From Monosiga brevicollis MX1 (lineage: Eukaryota; Opisthokonta; Choanoflagellata; Craspedida; Salpingoecidae): 64,000 nt of DNA. The stretch's first letter is position 1. Each line of letters opens with the position of its first letter. Where the stretch lies: NCBI RefSeq assembly GCF_000002865.3, contig NW_001865052.1, positions 532,088-596,087 on the forward strand, written 5' to 3'. Both the position numbers and the translations under genes were made by a program. Under the pieces are notes generated by a model that was not told the DNA's origin, did not search any database, and saw only the letters and a program-made list of their open reading frames with translations. Of the stretch, positions 63,924 to 64,000 are shown piece after piece.

Positions 63924-64000
<77 letters not shown>
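63557..64000. repeat. 5' flank of NOP16 with A-run, (GA)n and (CT)n tracts
   Basis: A-run at 63759-63777, (GA)n at about 63780-63808, interrupted CTCTCTCG units at 63817-63856, and a (CT)n run from about 63927 to the window end. No gene seen. Confidence 0.9.

Overview
The window looks like nuclear DNA of a choanoflagellate, most like Monosiga brevicollis. Evidence: GC-rich, intron-dense genes with GT-AG introns of roughly 70-200 bp; abundant (CT)n, (GA)n and (GT)n microsatellites; and a gene set with animal-type signalling. That set holds a Src-type kinase, an SH2-ankyrin-SH2 tyrosine kinase, a PDZ-GEF-type Rap exchange factor, a CHFR checkpoint ligase and a STRA6-like receptor. The species is an inference from gene content; no search was run.

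Layout, left to right: SMYD-type SET/MYND methyltransferase (minus, cut by the left edge); intronless bHLH-PAS factor (minus); CHFR-type FHA/RING/PBZ ubiquitin ligase (plus); SHARK-type SH2-ANK-SH2 tyrosine kinase (plus); SKP1-like protein with a long charged tail (minus); CNDP2-type M20 dipeptidase (plus); secreted arylsulfatase (plus); a 50-base assembly gap inside a (CT)n tract; a long RapGEF2/6-type gene (plus); FBH1-like UvrD-fold helicase (minus); RMT2-type ankyrin/arginine methyltransferase (plus); CCP5/AGBL5-type tubulin deglutamylase (minus); Src-family kinase (plus); ALA dehydratase (minus); calcineurin A (minus); intronless ABC-F ATPase (minus); STRA6-like membrane receptor (plus); NOP16 (minus). 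The window ends in (CT)n repeat.

The genes do not form one pathway. Several belong to the phosphotyrosine and Rap/calcineurin signalling repertoire shared by choanoflagellates and animals. Others are housekeeping (heme synthesis, ribosome biogenesis, peptide hydrolysis, DNA repair). Most neighbours sit in divergent or convergent pairs, and most divergent gaps carry long (CT/GA)n tracts. The observations most worth following are the STRA6 homologue with a large signal-peptide-bearing ectodomain, a 9-nt microexon that completes the HRDLAARN catalytic loop of Src, the bHLH-PAS architecture, an intronless ABC-F gene with degenerate signature motifs, and an AT-rich island next to it. Gene spans below run from start to stop codon, introns included. 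I saw no tRNA, rRNA, CRISPR array or intact transposon.
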